Part shown: positions 50,383-61,661 of the stretch, one piece after another
How positions within the stretch are numbered: the first letter of the stretch is position 1
Layout: every line of letters starts with the position of its first letter
Origin: Phaeodactylum tricornutum CCAP 1055/1
Lineage: Eukaryota; Bacillariophyta; Bacillariophyceae; Surirellales; Neidiaceae
Length of the DNA: 64,000 bases
Reading direction: 5' to 3'
Assembly: GCF_000150955.2 (NCBI RefSeq)
Contig: NC_011685.1
Location: forward strand, 124,001 to 188,000
Made by a program: the position numbers and the translations under genes
Notes under the pieces: model-generated
Database searches by the model: none
What the model saw: only the letters and a program-made list of their open reading frames with translations
Told to the model about the DNA's origin: nothing

Positions 50383-53300
50383 CTACGCTGCCACGCCTGA
50401 AGATATAGTTGTGCGTTGAGGATTCAGAATGGGGGTTGGAGCGGTAGCCGGAAGGCCGTTGGCCTTGGCGGTCAAGCCTTCCACCATTTCGGCTACGATC
50501 GCTTCGCCTCGCATTTCCCACTCCTTGCGATTCACGGTCGCGTACTGTAAATATTCGTCGCTAGAAACTCCAAAGACTCCGCAGTCTTTGAGTTTCTTGG
50601 CAAGCGGAATGATGTAAAAGTCAAAAAATCCCAGCTCCCCCTTATACCAAGATGAGGATGGATCCGTTTCCGAGCGTCCCGTTTGGTAGGCCAAGTACAT
50701 TTCACAAAACAAGCGTTCGTTCCACTTTCGATAGATGTGCCAGTGCTGCATCGTATGCGCTACATCCGAAGCCTGAATCAAGTGTTCAATTACGATTGTT
50801 GCCTTTCGGTTGACCGCGTCCCGTGGATTCTCGTCCCGGAACACGACGTCGAATGCTCTTTCCCAACGCGCGTTACGAAGTCCCTTGAGATCCTTGTCCA
50901 TAATATCCGTAGCCATGACCGAGTTGACGACTAGCTGACGAAATCGTAGTTGTTCTTCCTGAGTGGCATATATTGTATTGCGAAGTTCCGCGTAGCTGTC
51001 GTCAATTAGCAAATCCCAAGCTAAATCGATAGAGTTTTGTTCCGCCACGCTCTTGTTATGATAGATGGCAGCAATTTTAGCATTTTCCTTGACAAGAGTA
51101 GTGTTTGGGACACCAGAGTGATCCACATCGTGAATTAATGCCGAGAAGACGCAAGCGAACTGAGTCAATGGATCCGATGTAATACCGTACGTGTGATCAT
51201 GCAGATTGGAGGCCAACCGATTTCGACCACGACCGCTTCCGCCATTGTTGGAGAGTCCATCGAGTACATCACTAGGTGCAACAATGCGACTCAACAACTT
51301 TGTCACGCTCATTGTTACGTGCGATGCATGCTCAAAGTTATGGAAAGGGTTCTCGTTGTACCTGGAAGAAGGACAAAAAAGAATGAGAATTCGTATTCGA
51401 AATTCTGATTGCGGAGCCCCTCCATTAAAACTCACATAATTGCTACGTTGGTTACGTATTCATGCAATTGCTCCACAACTCGTTCGTCGATGGTGATGCC
51501 TTCTGGGTCACTCTGCTTTCGAGCCGCCTTGGCGTCGAAATCTGGCAAAGTCACAATCTCGACCACTTCGTCAATAACTGTTTTTCCAACTTGGCTATTT
51601 AAAGGTTTCAACAATTTTGAGACTGAGTCTTTGGGGACAGCACTGGCCTGACGTCTGGCTACTATTGTTTTCAACAAACGAAGCAGCACATCCACATTCC
51701 AGTCAATCAATCGTGAAGTCTTGTCGCCCATCAATCGTTTGACTTTGGGGTCTTCCATCGCGTCCCGAACAACATTAATGTGGATATCGTGGTCATCATC
51801 TGTGTCTCTACTAGACCCATTGCTACTGAGATGCTCATTCGCCGACGAGCGATCACTGTGGTTTCGTAGGTACAACCAATAGGTCTGAAGTTCGCCTTTG
51901 CCCTTTGCTACGATCTTCTCTTCTCGAGGTCTCACCCAGTGGGATTTTCCGGCTGCGATCAGCAGATCGGCTGTTTCTTGCGAGAGTTGAATCTTGTTGC
52001 GTATTCCAGTACTCTCCATTCTCGCGGCCTGAAGTAAAACGTCGTGTAAGAGAGAAAGAGCATGCGCGCACCAATCCGTAATTGTCAAACGTACCGTATT
52101 CATAGTATCTCCAAAAAGCTGGAACCGCGACTTCTCCCCTCGAAGCACACCAGCTGTGACTGGGCCTGAATGCAATCCCACGCGACTGTAAAAGCGATAC
52201 AGAAAAGCGTTGGTAGCTGATAGGCAAAAATCTGTCGACAGCCGTCAAAATAAGTACTTACACTGTCAGATCGGCTGTATCAGGCCCAAGCGTTGTTTCC
52301 AGTTTCTTGGTCACCTCGCCAAGCTTCTTCAAGCAGTCGGAGGCAAACTTGGCCATAGCTAGAGCATGATCTTTCCTTGGTTCCGGTAGTCCTGACACAG
52401 CGACGTAACAGTCACCGACGGTTTCTACTTTGAAAATGCGACGCCGCTTGGCGATTTGGTCAAATGCGCGGTACACGGTCTCTAGTAACGTAAAAACTTG
52501 AGAAGGTTCTCTAACGCTACTCCACGCCGTAAAGCCGACGAGATCGGCAAACATAATCTGTAGGTAGTGGTGGAAGATATAGCTTGTAAGAAATGGATGA
52601 TCTGCTGATTAAACAAACGCAAATATGACTTACCGTAGTCTCAGGAAATAGGTCAGCAATTGGTTTGGTGTCCAAGACGAATGGTTCCTCCCCATCATTG
52701 TCGATTTTTTCTCCTTCTAAGAAATTTTTAAGTCCAGATTTTGGATGCAGCCAATGTTTCCCCTTTTGCTTTCCGCTCTCTCCGTGACTCTCAGCAAAAA
52801 GCTGTTTCCGAACATTGGATGGAAATAGAGAGGAAACAATTGCGTTAGATCTAGCAGCTGCCGATACAACCTTGTCATTCCGACGCTGAACGAATTTGTC
52901 ATAGGCGAAGAACGTGAAGGCTGTACAAAAGAAGATGAAACCAATGACGGAGGTATAGAGCAGTGGTTTGTTTGTCGTAAACGAGTGACGTAGTTCGTAG
53001 GTAGGGTAAACATCCAGAGTCCAAAGGCAGACTCCGACTGCGTTCGCTTCGGTCTGGTTTGCATTGGTTTGAAAAGTCGTGGACATTAGGTATTTCGCAT
53101 ATTGTTCGTCGTGCAAGTCTCCAACACCCTCAAAGAGAACATCCTTCCCATTTACGCTCCAAGTGAACTCCTGTCCACAGGTGTTTTTCATGACGCAAAC
53201 AATCCCCTGCTGGTCATCGCGGAGAACATTCTCAAACAAGAACCCCCATTGAATGACAGCCGTTAAGTATGCAACTAGAGTTTGGTTCTTGAAAGAATCA

Positions 53301-54337
53301 TACACGGGCTGTAACAGAAAACTCTGAGGGCCTTCGAGTTCGAATCTCTCTTCACTGCGTCCATACGCTCGAGAGAAAAGTTCCAATGATACAGCTGCAG
53401 AGAGCGCCGGGAAACCAAAATTATTGACGCTTTCAAAAGTATTTTGAAAGTCTTCATCTGAAAGAATATCGTAGTTGACTGGAGTTTTGACGATATCGAT
53501 AAATCGGTTGGAGAAGGATAAAGTTGCCAAACGGGAGAGAAAGGACCATCGCCGGTGATAGATGAGACGGTTCGGTTTTCAATTGTGAATACCTCTCTCC
53601 ATATTTCACTGCCAGACAGCTCAACGCTGTATGCCTCCCATGTACCGAGAGTCGAGCCCACTACAATGGGTGATGACCACATGGCTGCAATCCCAGTAAT
53701 TTCCCTGACATGCTCCACATGAATATCCTAGGATTGAAGGAAAAACGAGAGGTAAGCTGCCGTTTCACGCATAAAGAGACGAAACAACAGGTGGTCACAT
53801 ACAAAATCGGGCAAGGTCACCAATGGCCAAGATTCGTTTGTAGCCATTGCAAAGGAAGTCATCACGTCACTAAGACCACTGACGGACTCCAACAAAATCT
53901 CTATCTTATTGTTGGCTGACTCGATAATGCTCCCCGACAAATCCGTAACCTTCAATAAAAAAATTCAAACAAGATGGAATTAGTTTCACTAGCCATTTGA
54001 CATAAGGCGTGGATTCGATACTTGCAGCAGTCATGTTAGCAAGCAACAATACTCTTACCCCGTCGGAAAAATCGTTCACCTCAAACCGAGAGAATACTAC
54101 AAACGTAGCAATAGTTACCAACGCTCCAGTAATGACCATCATCCCCGTTACAATCTCCCGCCACAAAGCAACATCTTTGGATTCTTTTCGAATCAGTTGC
54201 TGAACCTCTCGTTCCTCGTGACCAGAGGAGTTTGAGCTCTCGAGCAAAGCCGATGACTCCTCGAATGACGAGTCCTGCCCTTCATCGTCAGAGACAACGT
54301 GGGAAGAGGAAGCGATAGAATCACCGTCGGATATCAT
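50383..54337 (-). CDS. Membrane nucleotide cyclase fused to cyclic-nucleotide phosphodiesterase
   Basis: Seven exons: 54337..54059, 53949..53803, 53727..52634, 52557..52262, 52185..52095, 52028..51436 and 51361..50383, with GT-AG introns of 66-109 bp; about 1,158 residues. Order: acidic cytosolic tail; TM1 (residues ~61-83); extracellular CHASE-like sensor region (NESWPLVTLPDF, VGDLHD); TM2; class III cyclase with FADLVGFTAW, VETVGDCYV and FGDTMNTAARMES; linker; class I phosphodiesterase with HNFEHASH and the metal site ALIHDVDHSGVPN. It would both make and destroy cAMP or cGMP at a membrane. The third exon shows one frame break between about 53470 and 53510: homology moves from one frame (SPVWQLYPSP) to another (VNYDILSDEDF) with no usable intron. 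Sequence error or a real lesion are both possible; other motifs are intact. Confidence 0.85.
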
Positions 54338-55175
54338 GGCGACCACTCAAAAGTATAAAAGTCTTTTTGAAATGGGCCTTGGTAGGCTCGCAATACTCAA
54401 TATCAGCAAAAAACTGTGGGCCTGGAAGGAACTTTTGTGATGTAGCCTTTTTCGCGATGAAGATAATTTCCAGGGCTTCTTCGGATGCCGCACCTTGCAT
54501 TGAAATCCGATGTAAGGGTTTCAATCTTGGGGAATGGAAAATCGAATAGTCAATGAGTAACAGGCAATAAGTTGACGGGTGATATATATGACTCAACAAA
54601 TCTGGCATTTTAGAGGTATTTATTGAAATATTTGGAAATGTACGATGACTTGATTTTTTATTGTCCATTGGGGACATAGTTCCGATGGGGTGAAGTTCAC
54701 TATGACTTTCGGCACTTGAGAGAACTCTGTAAAATCATCACCGTTCTCGCCAGCAACAGAGAGAATTGACTTAAAACATGCTTACTATAGTAATCGAGAC
54801 TTTGCTATCTCACTTGTTGAAAGGTACGCAAATAATGACGTCAGTCATGTTCTCGTCCGGCTTTTTTTTGGAGTACGGCTCAAATCTACCTGTTAGAATT
54901 TGTTAGTGTGCTTCACCGGAAAGACGAAGTCAAAACATTGAGAGTGACTATTCGAGATCTTCCGGCCTCGCGAGTCCTATAATCCCTTGCCTGACTTCAC
55001 CCACTAGGACGGTGTCCAAACATCCTCGCGCAAACGTTATCAAATTAAGCCAGTGGTCTCAATGCAAAAGTCGCCACCAATCAACCACTGGGGATAGGCA
55101 TGGGGCAAGTCTAAAGTTGGGATGCAGAGAGCTCAAGGGCAAATTAGCTTGTAAAAGGAATAGGGAACTTGTTAC
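54338..55175. other. Intergenic region upstream of the cyclase-PDE gene
   Basis: 838 bp. A minus-strand frame at 54321-54677 is open and overlaps the cyclase start but has no recognisable domain; it is probably 5' UTR/promoter. No RNA gene or repeat. Confidence 0.4.
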
Positions 55176-55988
55176 TCAAGGAACTCGGAGAGTCATCTCA
55201 TAGACCACTACGTCGTCGGAATCTTCGTAAACGGCCGAAATACGTAGCCATCTATTTGACGCGCTGGGAATAGCAAAGCTGACAAGGTCGGTTTCCTTTC
55301 TATCACGTATTACCGTCATGTCCGCCTTGGCACCGGCCGCAATTAGTCGCGCACCCATAATTCGGCTATTGTCGCTCTCCAATGCTTCCACATAAACCAA
55401 GACGAGGTCTCGTACGACAAACTCAGCCGAAAGCCGCGAGTCCGCTGACGTTCGCCAAACCGGGCGTAAATGCGATGGAAAATCCAAACGCTTGACATCT
55501 GCTAGATCGTTATCAATGAGTTCCTGCCAGGCTTCGCAGCTGGAAGTGTATACATCCGTGGCGGTGGCGGCACTTTCGTCCGGACCGCTGGAATGGAACT
55601 GGTCCGGACCCGTCGCGCGATCGTAAAATGTTTCGTTCGATGCGACGCACGCGTGAAAAGCCGCAAAAGATTCGCTACACACGGCAACGTGGTCCTGTGA
55701 TGCGGCATTGGCCCGTTCGGTACAGGCGTACCAGGAATTAAACGGGGCGGCGCAAGGACCTTGGCGGAACTGTCGACAAAGGGGACAAGAATCATCGAGT
55801 GTAAAATCCTCCGGAGCGACCGTGGTTGCACACGACCGCGTCGGCAACAGCCATCGCTGCGGCGGGTGTCTATCACAAGCAATTACGATGCGATTTCTAC
55901 TCGTCCACGCACCGCCGAGCAACGCGGCGCCGAAGCTCGTTATCGGTCTTTTTCGAAGAACGCTCCCGTCCACCGCATGCCGAATCAT
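55176..55988 (-). CDS. GCK-domain protein, probably mitochondrial
   Basis: Single exon, 270 residues from an ATG. The first ~55 residues are basic and Ser/Thr/Arg-rich with few acids, like a mitochondrial presequence. Residues about 68-125 match the GCK (glycine-cysteine-lysine) domain: CPLCRQFRQGPCAAPFNSWYAC and CSESFAAFHACV, with Cys spacing that recalls twin-CX9C proteins of the intermembrane space. The C-terminal ~110 residues form a beta-rich unknown region (LVYVEALESD, DLVSFAIPSASNRWLRI). GCK proteins have no settled function; a twin-Cys mitochondrial role is inference. Confidence 0.6.
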   Translation of the reverse strand: MIRHAVDGSVLRKRPITSFGAALLGGAWTSRNRIVIACDRHPPQRWLLPTRSCATTVAPEDFTLDDSCPLCRQFRQGPCAAPFNSWYACTERANAASQDHVAVCSESFAAFHACVASNETFYDRATGPDQFHSSGPDESAATATDVYTSSCEAWQELIDNDLADVKRLDFPSHLRPVWRTSADSRLSAEFVVRDLVLVYVEALESDNSRIMGARLIAAGAKADMTVIRDRKETDLVSFAIPSASNRWLRISAVYEDSDDVVVYEMTLRVP

Positions 55989-57068
55989 CAGAGGGCAAAT
56001 ACTGTGACTGTCCGCAAGTCGCGTTCACCCCTTGTCGCTTCGCAACGCGGAGTAGAATGAATGGAATTACTTTATTCATCCAGGAAGGTTAGGGAATGCG
56101 TCGATGATGCTTGTACACACCTGAGATGGATGGATCATGGGCTGTTGTCGAGTACGCAATCTATTTGGCGCATGCGGTGTTTGATTTTGTCGTGAAACAT
56201 GAATTCACCGGTTCCATCGGTGGGCGGATGAACTTTCGATTAGCGTCAGGCTTCGTTTGGAACAATGTCTCCGCTTTGGAGACGTGCGAACGAACACGTT
56301 CAACTTCAAGTCCCCCATGGTTTAGTAGTTCACGACTATGTCGTCAGCGAGAGACCAAACACACTGACGTCTCGTACAGAGGGTGATTTCGAGTTCGGCC
56401 TGTCATCGTTGACTCCCGTATCGCTTCTACGGAAAAAATCGACTAGTTCGGTTCGAACAAATTGTGCGAGTCTTACAGTTAGTGCGAGATGCACCGTGGC
56501 CGAGAATCTGACCGACCTGATCCTTCTGCAGATTCTCTTCTGATCAACAGCATACAGGCGGTGGACATTGCTTCCAACGAACTTTCGTCAGGGAGACGGA
56601 TTGAGACTCGCTCGATTGCTTGCCGTAACCGACAAAGATTACAAGCCTTGCAGATAATTGCACGTAGACGCTAGTAGCTTTTGGCCCTTTGCGTGCGAGA
56701 AAGATAGACTGCGCTTCTGTCGGTTTCCCGATCAACTAGTGTCCTTCGGAATCTCACACTCTGCGTGAGATCAAGGTACTCTATACCGGACATTGCTGTG
56801 TTTGGAAAATCCCAAGCGGTCCTTCGTTGTAAGGTTCGGTTCAATCCAAACCTTCCACACACTGCTGCGAAGACATCTCGCTACCCGTCACCAACACTTG
56901 CTCTGTAGCTACTTCGGGATCCAACGGCTACTCCTTGGGTTCTGATTCAATTTGATTGACCGTGTTTTTTGTTACTTTTATCCTCCCCTCTTTTTGTTTC
57001 TACTGTAAAATCCAAAGACGGCGGCTTCTATTTTCGTGTCTATTCCTCCACCGACATTGATCTCCGCA
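55989..57068. other. Divergent intergenic region
   Basis: 1.08 kb between the GCK and F-box genes. Only short open frames occur. A TTACAGTTAGTGCG motif near 56475 resembles other intergenic motifs in the window. The frame of the F-box gene is open from a GTG at 57036 but lacks ATG until 57069. Confidence 0.4.
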
Positions 57069-58798
57069 ATGTCACCGAACGGCAATGGTTTGCTGACGCT
57101 ACCCCTCGAACTCCAGGTCCGCCTGTTGACCTACCTTCGTGCGTACGACTTGGCGGCGGTCCAACAAGTCTGTCGGTGCTTTCGTCAGCCCGAGCTCGTC
57201 CACGGAATCGTCGCGCACGCGGCCGAACACGTCTACCCACCGTCCCTCACGCGAGGATTCGATCAACAGCCGACACAAAGCGACCCCTATCGTCCCCTGC
57301 CGGCCACCAAAGACCCTCCGGTGGCGAAGAGCAACGCCGAGACCGACCAACGAAACAAACCCTGCTACACCTTTGAACACTTGCGCAATATGGAATTGCT
57401 CGTGGTCGCTCGGGTTCTGAACAGCCCGGAACCTTCGACAGGCTACATTGTCAGCAAGAGTTGGTGTAAAAGTGCCCTGAAGTGGCTCGAGGCACAACAG
57501 GAAGAACAACAAGCGGCTAAAACGAACAAGAAAATTTCGAAAAAAAAGCAACGTTTGCGACAACGCCGTCTATCTGATATTAGTCCACCCTGGCCCAACG
57601 TGAATTCGGATCTATTGTGTGAACACTGTACGTAGCTCAAGTCGCATTTTGGTCAGTCCGTCTTTGTTTGTTCTGATTCGATTCCTTGCTCTCTCATGTC
57701 GTAGCCTGTTTAAGTCGCTGTTCCAACGGAAAATCGGCTCGGGCCCGGCGTCGCTACGTTAACAAACAGGCCTGGAAAATCCTCAAAAAGTTATATCCAG
57801 ACAGTACTTCTCTCGATGCTACTACTGGGGAATGCTTACAGTGCTTTGCGGAATCCGAAATGAACAAAAAAAACCAGAGAGACGAGGAAGAATGTCGCAA
57901 ATTAGAACGTAAGCGACCTTTGTCGAATCCATCGCTTCGCCGGCTGTACACTAGGCGGACCGGAGTACCACTGCACGCGATTCGTCGCGCCGAGGTGACA
58001 GTATTCTCGAGTACGGACAGCGCAGTTGCGACGCCGTGTGAGAAAATTGCTCTAGCAACGCCTTGCCCGCTCCGAGACGGCAAGTACTTTGTGTTGCCCC
58101 GAGCTTGGTGCCACCAATGGCGTCGGTATATGAAAACCGGTGAAGGTGGTCCTTGCCCGGCACCAGATGCGGCGGGTCTTCTCTGCGACGCGCACCGCCT
58201 TCCCTTGTTGCCACCGCATCTCGAGGCGTACCTCGAGGGACAGGCTACCGAGCTGTTCGCCTCGAACGAGACGGAAATAATGCCCGCGATGGTCCTTGCC
58301 ACACCTCCCGCAGCAGCTGTGAATGGACCAATGATCCTTCCCGGGCAAGGACCGGATCAAGCAACGCTCCAGGCTATGCGGGAGGCAGGTCTCGGTGAAC
58401 ACCAAATTGGACAGCAGCTTTCGGCGTTGCGATTGTTGGAGACTCAACAACGACAATACATTCAACAACAGCCACACGTCATGCTCGACAACATTGACGC
58501 TCCCGTCGCCCGCAACCCTCCCAACAAAAACGAGTTGCTGGATCGCGAAAACCATTCGGTCGTCGAACTCTTGGCGGAAGAAGAATATCAGGCTCTAGAA
58601 AGCTGCTACAAGGGTGTCTCGTCGTTTGCGCTGCGATTGGACGTGGTGCACGGGGTCGCAAACTTGTCAACGCCCCCCTGTCGGGCATGTGACGCCTCGG
58701 GCCGGGCGAGTCGGGCTCTGGTGGTCAAAAACAGGGCCCGATCGTGGGTCAAGAAGTCGGGTGATCAACCCCGGGCTCCCGCGAGTTTGGAATACTGA
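57069..58798 (+). CDS. F-box protein with two DUSP-like modules
   Basis: Two exons, 57069..57627 and 57705..58798, over a 77-bp GT-AG intron; splicing restores LLCEHSCLSRC. 550 residues. The N-terminus is an F-box (LLTLPLELQVRLLTYLRAYDLAAVQQVCRCFR, residues ~8-40), which binds SKP1 in SCF ligases. A DUSP-like module follows: YIVSKSWCKSALKWLE, then after a Lys-rich insert NSDLLCEH and RRRYVNKQAWKILKKLYPD with CLQC. A second copy is YFVLPRAWCHQWRRYM with AAGLLCDAHRLPLLPP. DUSP domains otherwise occur in ubiquitin-specific proteases such as USP48, but no protease Cys/His boxes are visible here. It is therefore probably a substrate-receptor protein. The DUSP call rests on motif pattern. Confidence 0.65.
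57628..57704 (+). other. Intron of the F-box/DUSP-like gene
   Basis: A 77-bp intron, donor GTACGT and acceptor GTCGTAG, splitting a Ser codon within the CEH...C motif. Confidence 0.75.
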
Positions 58799-59451
58799 GA
58801 CGCATACCATGATTGACTAGAGTGCTGTGCTGTTTACCGGGAAAAGCAAGTCTTGTCGGTGCCGCTAATGTTAGTACCAAGTATATTGTAAAAAGGGCTC
58901 CTTTGGGCATATAGTGTTCATGTAGGTTTGAATGTAGTCGCGTGTCCGGGACGGAATACAATTGTTTTCCTAGAGTTCCAAGCCCACTTCGGGCGCGTCG
59001 TCGGGGGCTGGAACGCGTTCGATGTTCCCCGGGAGAAAGTTCCTTGTATCGACCGGGAATTTGACCATTTTCTTCCTTCGTCCGTTGCTGATTGTGAACT
59101 TGACTCTAGAGTGTTTCTACAGATTCACGTTCAGTATCCGGTACCTCGAGACTCGGAAGCAATATGCCGAACGATTATAGCCTTGGGAACCCTACTTGTA
59201 GGCAAATTGTTGCTCCGCAGCACCCGTCCACACGGCACTGGACCCCGACCGAGCGAGGCTTCTCTAGCTTTAGGTGCTAGCCTATCCATTAACCTACCTA
59301 GCTACCTAAAAGTATATAGATGGGTAAAGGAGTGCCAAATCAAGATGGTAGGTTATATCCGAAAGTGTTGGTTGTGGACGGCGGGTGCCGCACCGCATCG
59401 CACTACCTCTAAACTACCTCCCGATCGCTAGTGTGTATGTGTTCCATACAG
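58799..59451. other. Convergent intergenic region
   Basis: 653 bp between the F-box and two-TM genes. A plus-strand frame (58928-59431) is open but starts from TTG without ATG and has no domain; rejected as a gene. Near 59270-59310 there is a short CTAGCTA/CCTACCTAG-rich patch. Confidence 0.4.
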
Positions 59452-60390
59452 CTAGCGCGATCGGGTCGCATACGTACTCATCGCCGGACTGGGATGGCCG
59501 CGCCAGCAATTCCGATAGTACCGCTGGTGTTGTACCACGTGTTCCCGCAACGCCCACAGGAGCACCCCACCGAGTGCACAAATATTGACGTAGTAGGTCC
59601 AATGGAGTGTGGTGAATGCGGTTCGCAAGGCGTCTTGGCGATAAAAGGCTTCCAGTTCGGGTCGATACCGGAGTTTGGCTACCACTGCGTGTGAATTCCG
59701 TGGAGCTGCCCGGGCGTGTGCGAGACGCGCAGACCCCGCCGCCGGTGTTCCGGCGTTGGAGGTTTCCCATCGGGTTGCCGACGGGTTCGTAAAGAGAGGC
59801 AAGACCGCCGTCGTGAAAGTAGGGGACGCGGTATCGGTCCGAGTCCACGGCGACGACGCCAGGGGGTCGGTGACGCCGAACGTGGTGACGGCACAAACGG
59901 CAAACCAGAGGAGAAGCCATCGCGTGGCGTGACGTTGGAATCCGCGGGCCGCTTCCGTGAGGTCGTCTTCCGGTGACGTCCCGGTGCCGAACTCGAGCGC
60001 CACACTAGTGTTGTGGTGCTGCTGTGGCGGTGTGGTGTGATCGACCGGAATGTCCACCGCACTGCGGGTACGCCGACGGGTGCGTGCGTCGGTTGGACTA
60101 AAGGTGGTAAAGACGTGCGCGAGTTCGTCCGGATCGACGAGATCCAAAAGTGCGGGGGAGACGTCGCGACTGTGCCGCGAGTGTGCGGATTCTTCGTCGG
60201 ACGAGTACGTGAGCCATTGCGAAGGATTCTGCGCCCAGACGTTGTCGAGCTCGTCGACTTGTGGTGAAGGAGGCGTCGTCGTCGTTGTCATCGTGGGACG
60301 CAACGTGTCCGCAGTAGTGGAAGTCGCACTCCGGGACCGGCGACGTCCGGTAGAGTACGACGACGCGGTCATCCGTACGGAATCATTCAT
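59452..60390 (-). CDS. Two-transmembrane protein of unknown function
   Basis: Single exon, 312 residues from an ATG. Residues 1-155 are Ser/Thr/Asp-rich and probably disordered and cytosolic, with an acidic segment (DLVDPDELAHVF). Two hydrophobic segments follow, about 158-176 (RWLLLWFAVCAVTTFGV) and 270-290 (YYVNICALGGVLLWAL), enclosing a ~95-residue loop. The tail is short and basic. No family recognised. Confidence 0.6.
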   Translation of the reverse strand: MNDSVRMTASSYSTGRRRSRSATSTTADTLRPTMTTTTTPPSPQVDELDNVWAQNPSQWLTYSSDEESAHSRHSRDVSPALLDLVDPDELAHVFTTFSPTDARTRRRTRSAVDIPVDHTTPPQQHHNTSVALEFGTGTSPEDDLTEAARGFQRHATRWLLLWFAVCAVTTFGVTDPLASSPWTRTDTASPTFTTAVLPLFTNPSATRWETSNAGTPAAGSARLAHARAAPRNSHAVVAKLRYRPELEAFYRQDALRTAFTTLHWTYYVNICALGGVLLWALREHVVQHQRYYRNCWRGHPSPAMSTYATRSR

Positions 60391-61661
60391 TGTCCGTTTG
60401 GATGGTGTACTAATAAGAAACTAATAAGAATTACAGACGTTCACACAAGCACACCAGCACGCACACAGTTCCATTGACAAGAGACACGACGGAAAGTGAA
60501 TGCGAATAACAAGTGAGTGGTGTGCCGTACGAGAGACGAGCAAGAAAATCCTACTGGAGCGAAAGTCGTATATTGCCACTCGGGCGTTTTCCGTGTTTCC
60601 TTTGGCGCTGTCTCCTCCGCGGAGATTCCGAACGGAACCGTCGACGGCGAATCAACACACAACTGTACAGGCGGCACGCTTCCATTTCCACACTCGAAGA
60701 CTTCCCGAGTGTTCTCTACACTGGTTTCCTGCGCACCGGCCGGACGACATCAGAACTCGTGTCACCGTCACTCCTGAGTGGTACCAAATACAGAAATATT
60801 GTCATCGATTCACTACAGTAAATCTAGGCGATTCAAAAAAGGATAGGGTGGGGCCATGCTGACACGAATGAAATCGTCAACGGTAGTTATATTTCTCCGT
60901 AATTACATAATTGTAAGAACCAACAGAACTATGATAAATACCGTGATGGAGCCGTGACTTCGAAAAAATTGACACGGACCGTTCCCGACAGACGGTGGGT
61001 GATTCGCTTGACACCTCCTCCGGTTCCGTTGCCACAGTTCTTTTCGATAGAGAATACGGCACCGCCCCATTCGTATGCGAACCGTACCAAAACTCGGCGA
61101 CCGTACTGCGCGTTGGGGATGCCCGACATTCGACGACCAACACAGACATTTGCGGTCCGGTATTCGTCGTGAGAAGTCGACAAGGGGCCCAGCCAGTTAC
61201 GGTGGGAACGAACGGGTTTCCCCGACGCGATTTGGTCACAACTTAACCCCTTATATCGCAGTAGGGTTGTGTGGCTGTGTGTCGCCGTACCCTACGGACA
61301 CGTCCCCTTCTCTTCCTTAACTATTTGTGTTCCCTATAATGGGGGGTTGGTATAGTATGCCGTTACCAGTTCATTACCGTTCTGGTAGTCCTCTCCCCCT
61401 GCTTAGCGGACTATATTCCACACCTGGCTCGAACAGTCCAACCCGAAACCAAATGGCAACCCTCGACAGTCAAACAAGCCAGTGTTGACATCTGATTGCC
61501 AAACTTAATCCCCGAAGAAATTCGAGCCCCGTCTTGCCTTTCCGGATTGTGTGCCGGAGTGTGCGTCGGTAGCCGCATCTGAACGCGTCACACCGGGGTA
61601 TTTTGGGTCTCGTTCGTCTCGTGCTTGCTGAGTAGTCGAAGCCGTCATCGTAGGTAGTACG
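60391..61661. other. Divergent intergenic region
   Basis: 1.27 kb between the two-TM gene and the TMEM131-like gene. Overlapping plus-strand frames at 60.5-60.86 and 60.99-61.25 kb have no recognisable domain. No RNA gene or repeat was seen. Confidence 0.4.

Noticed and set aside
58928-59431. 167-codon plus-strand frame between convergent genes.
   Set aside because: No ATG at the start (TTG only), no domain, low-complexity end; treated as 3' flanking sequence.
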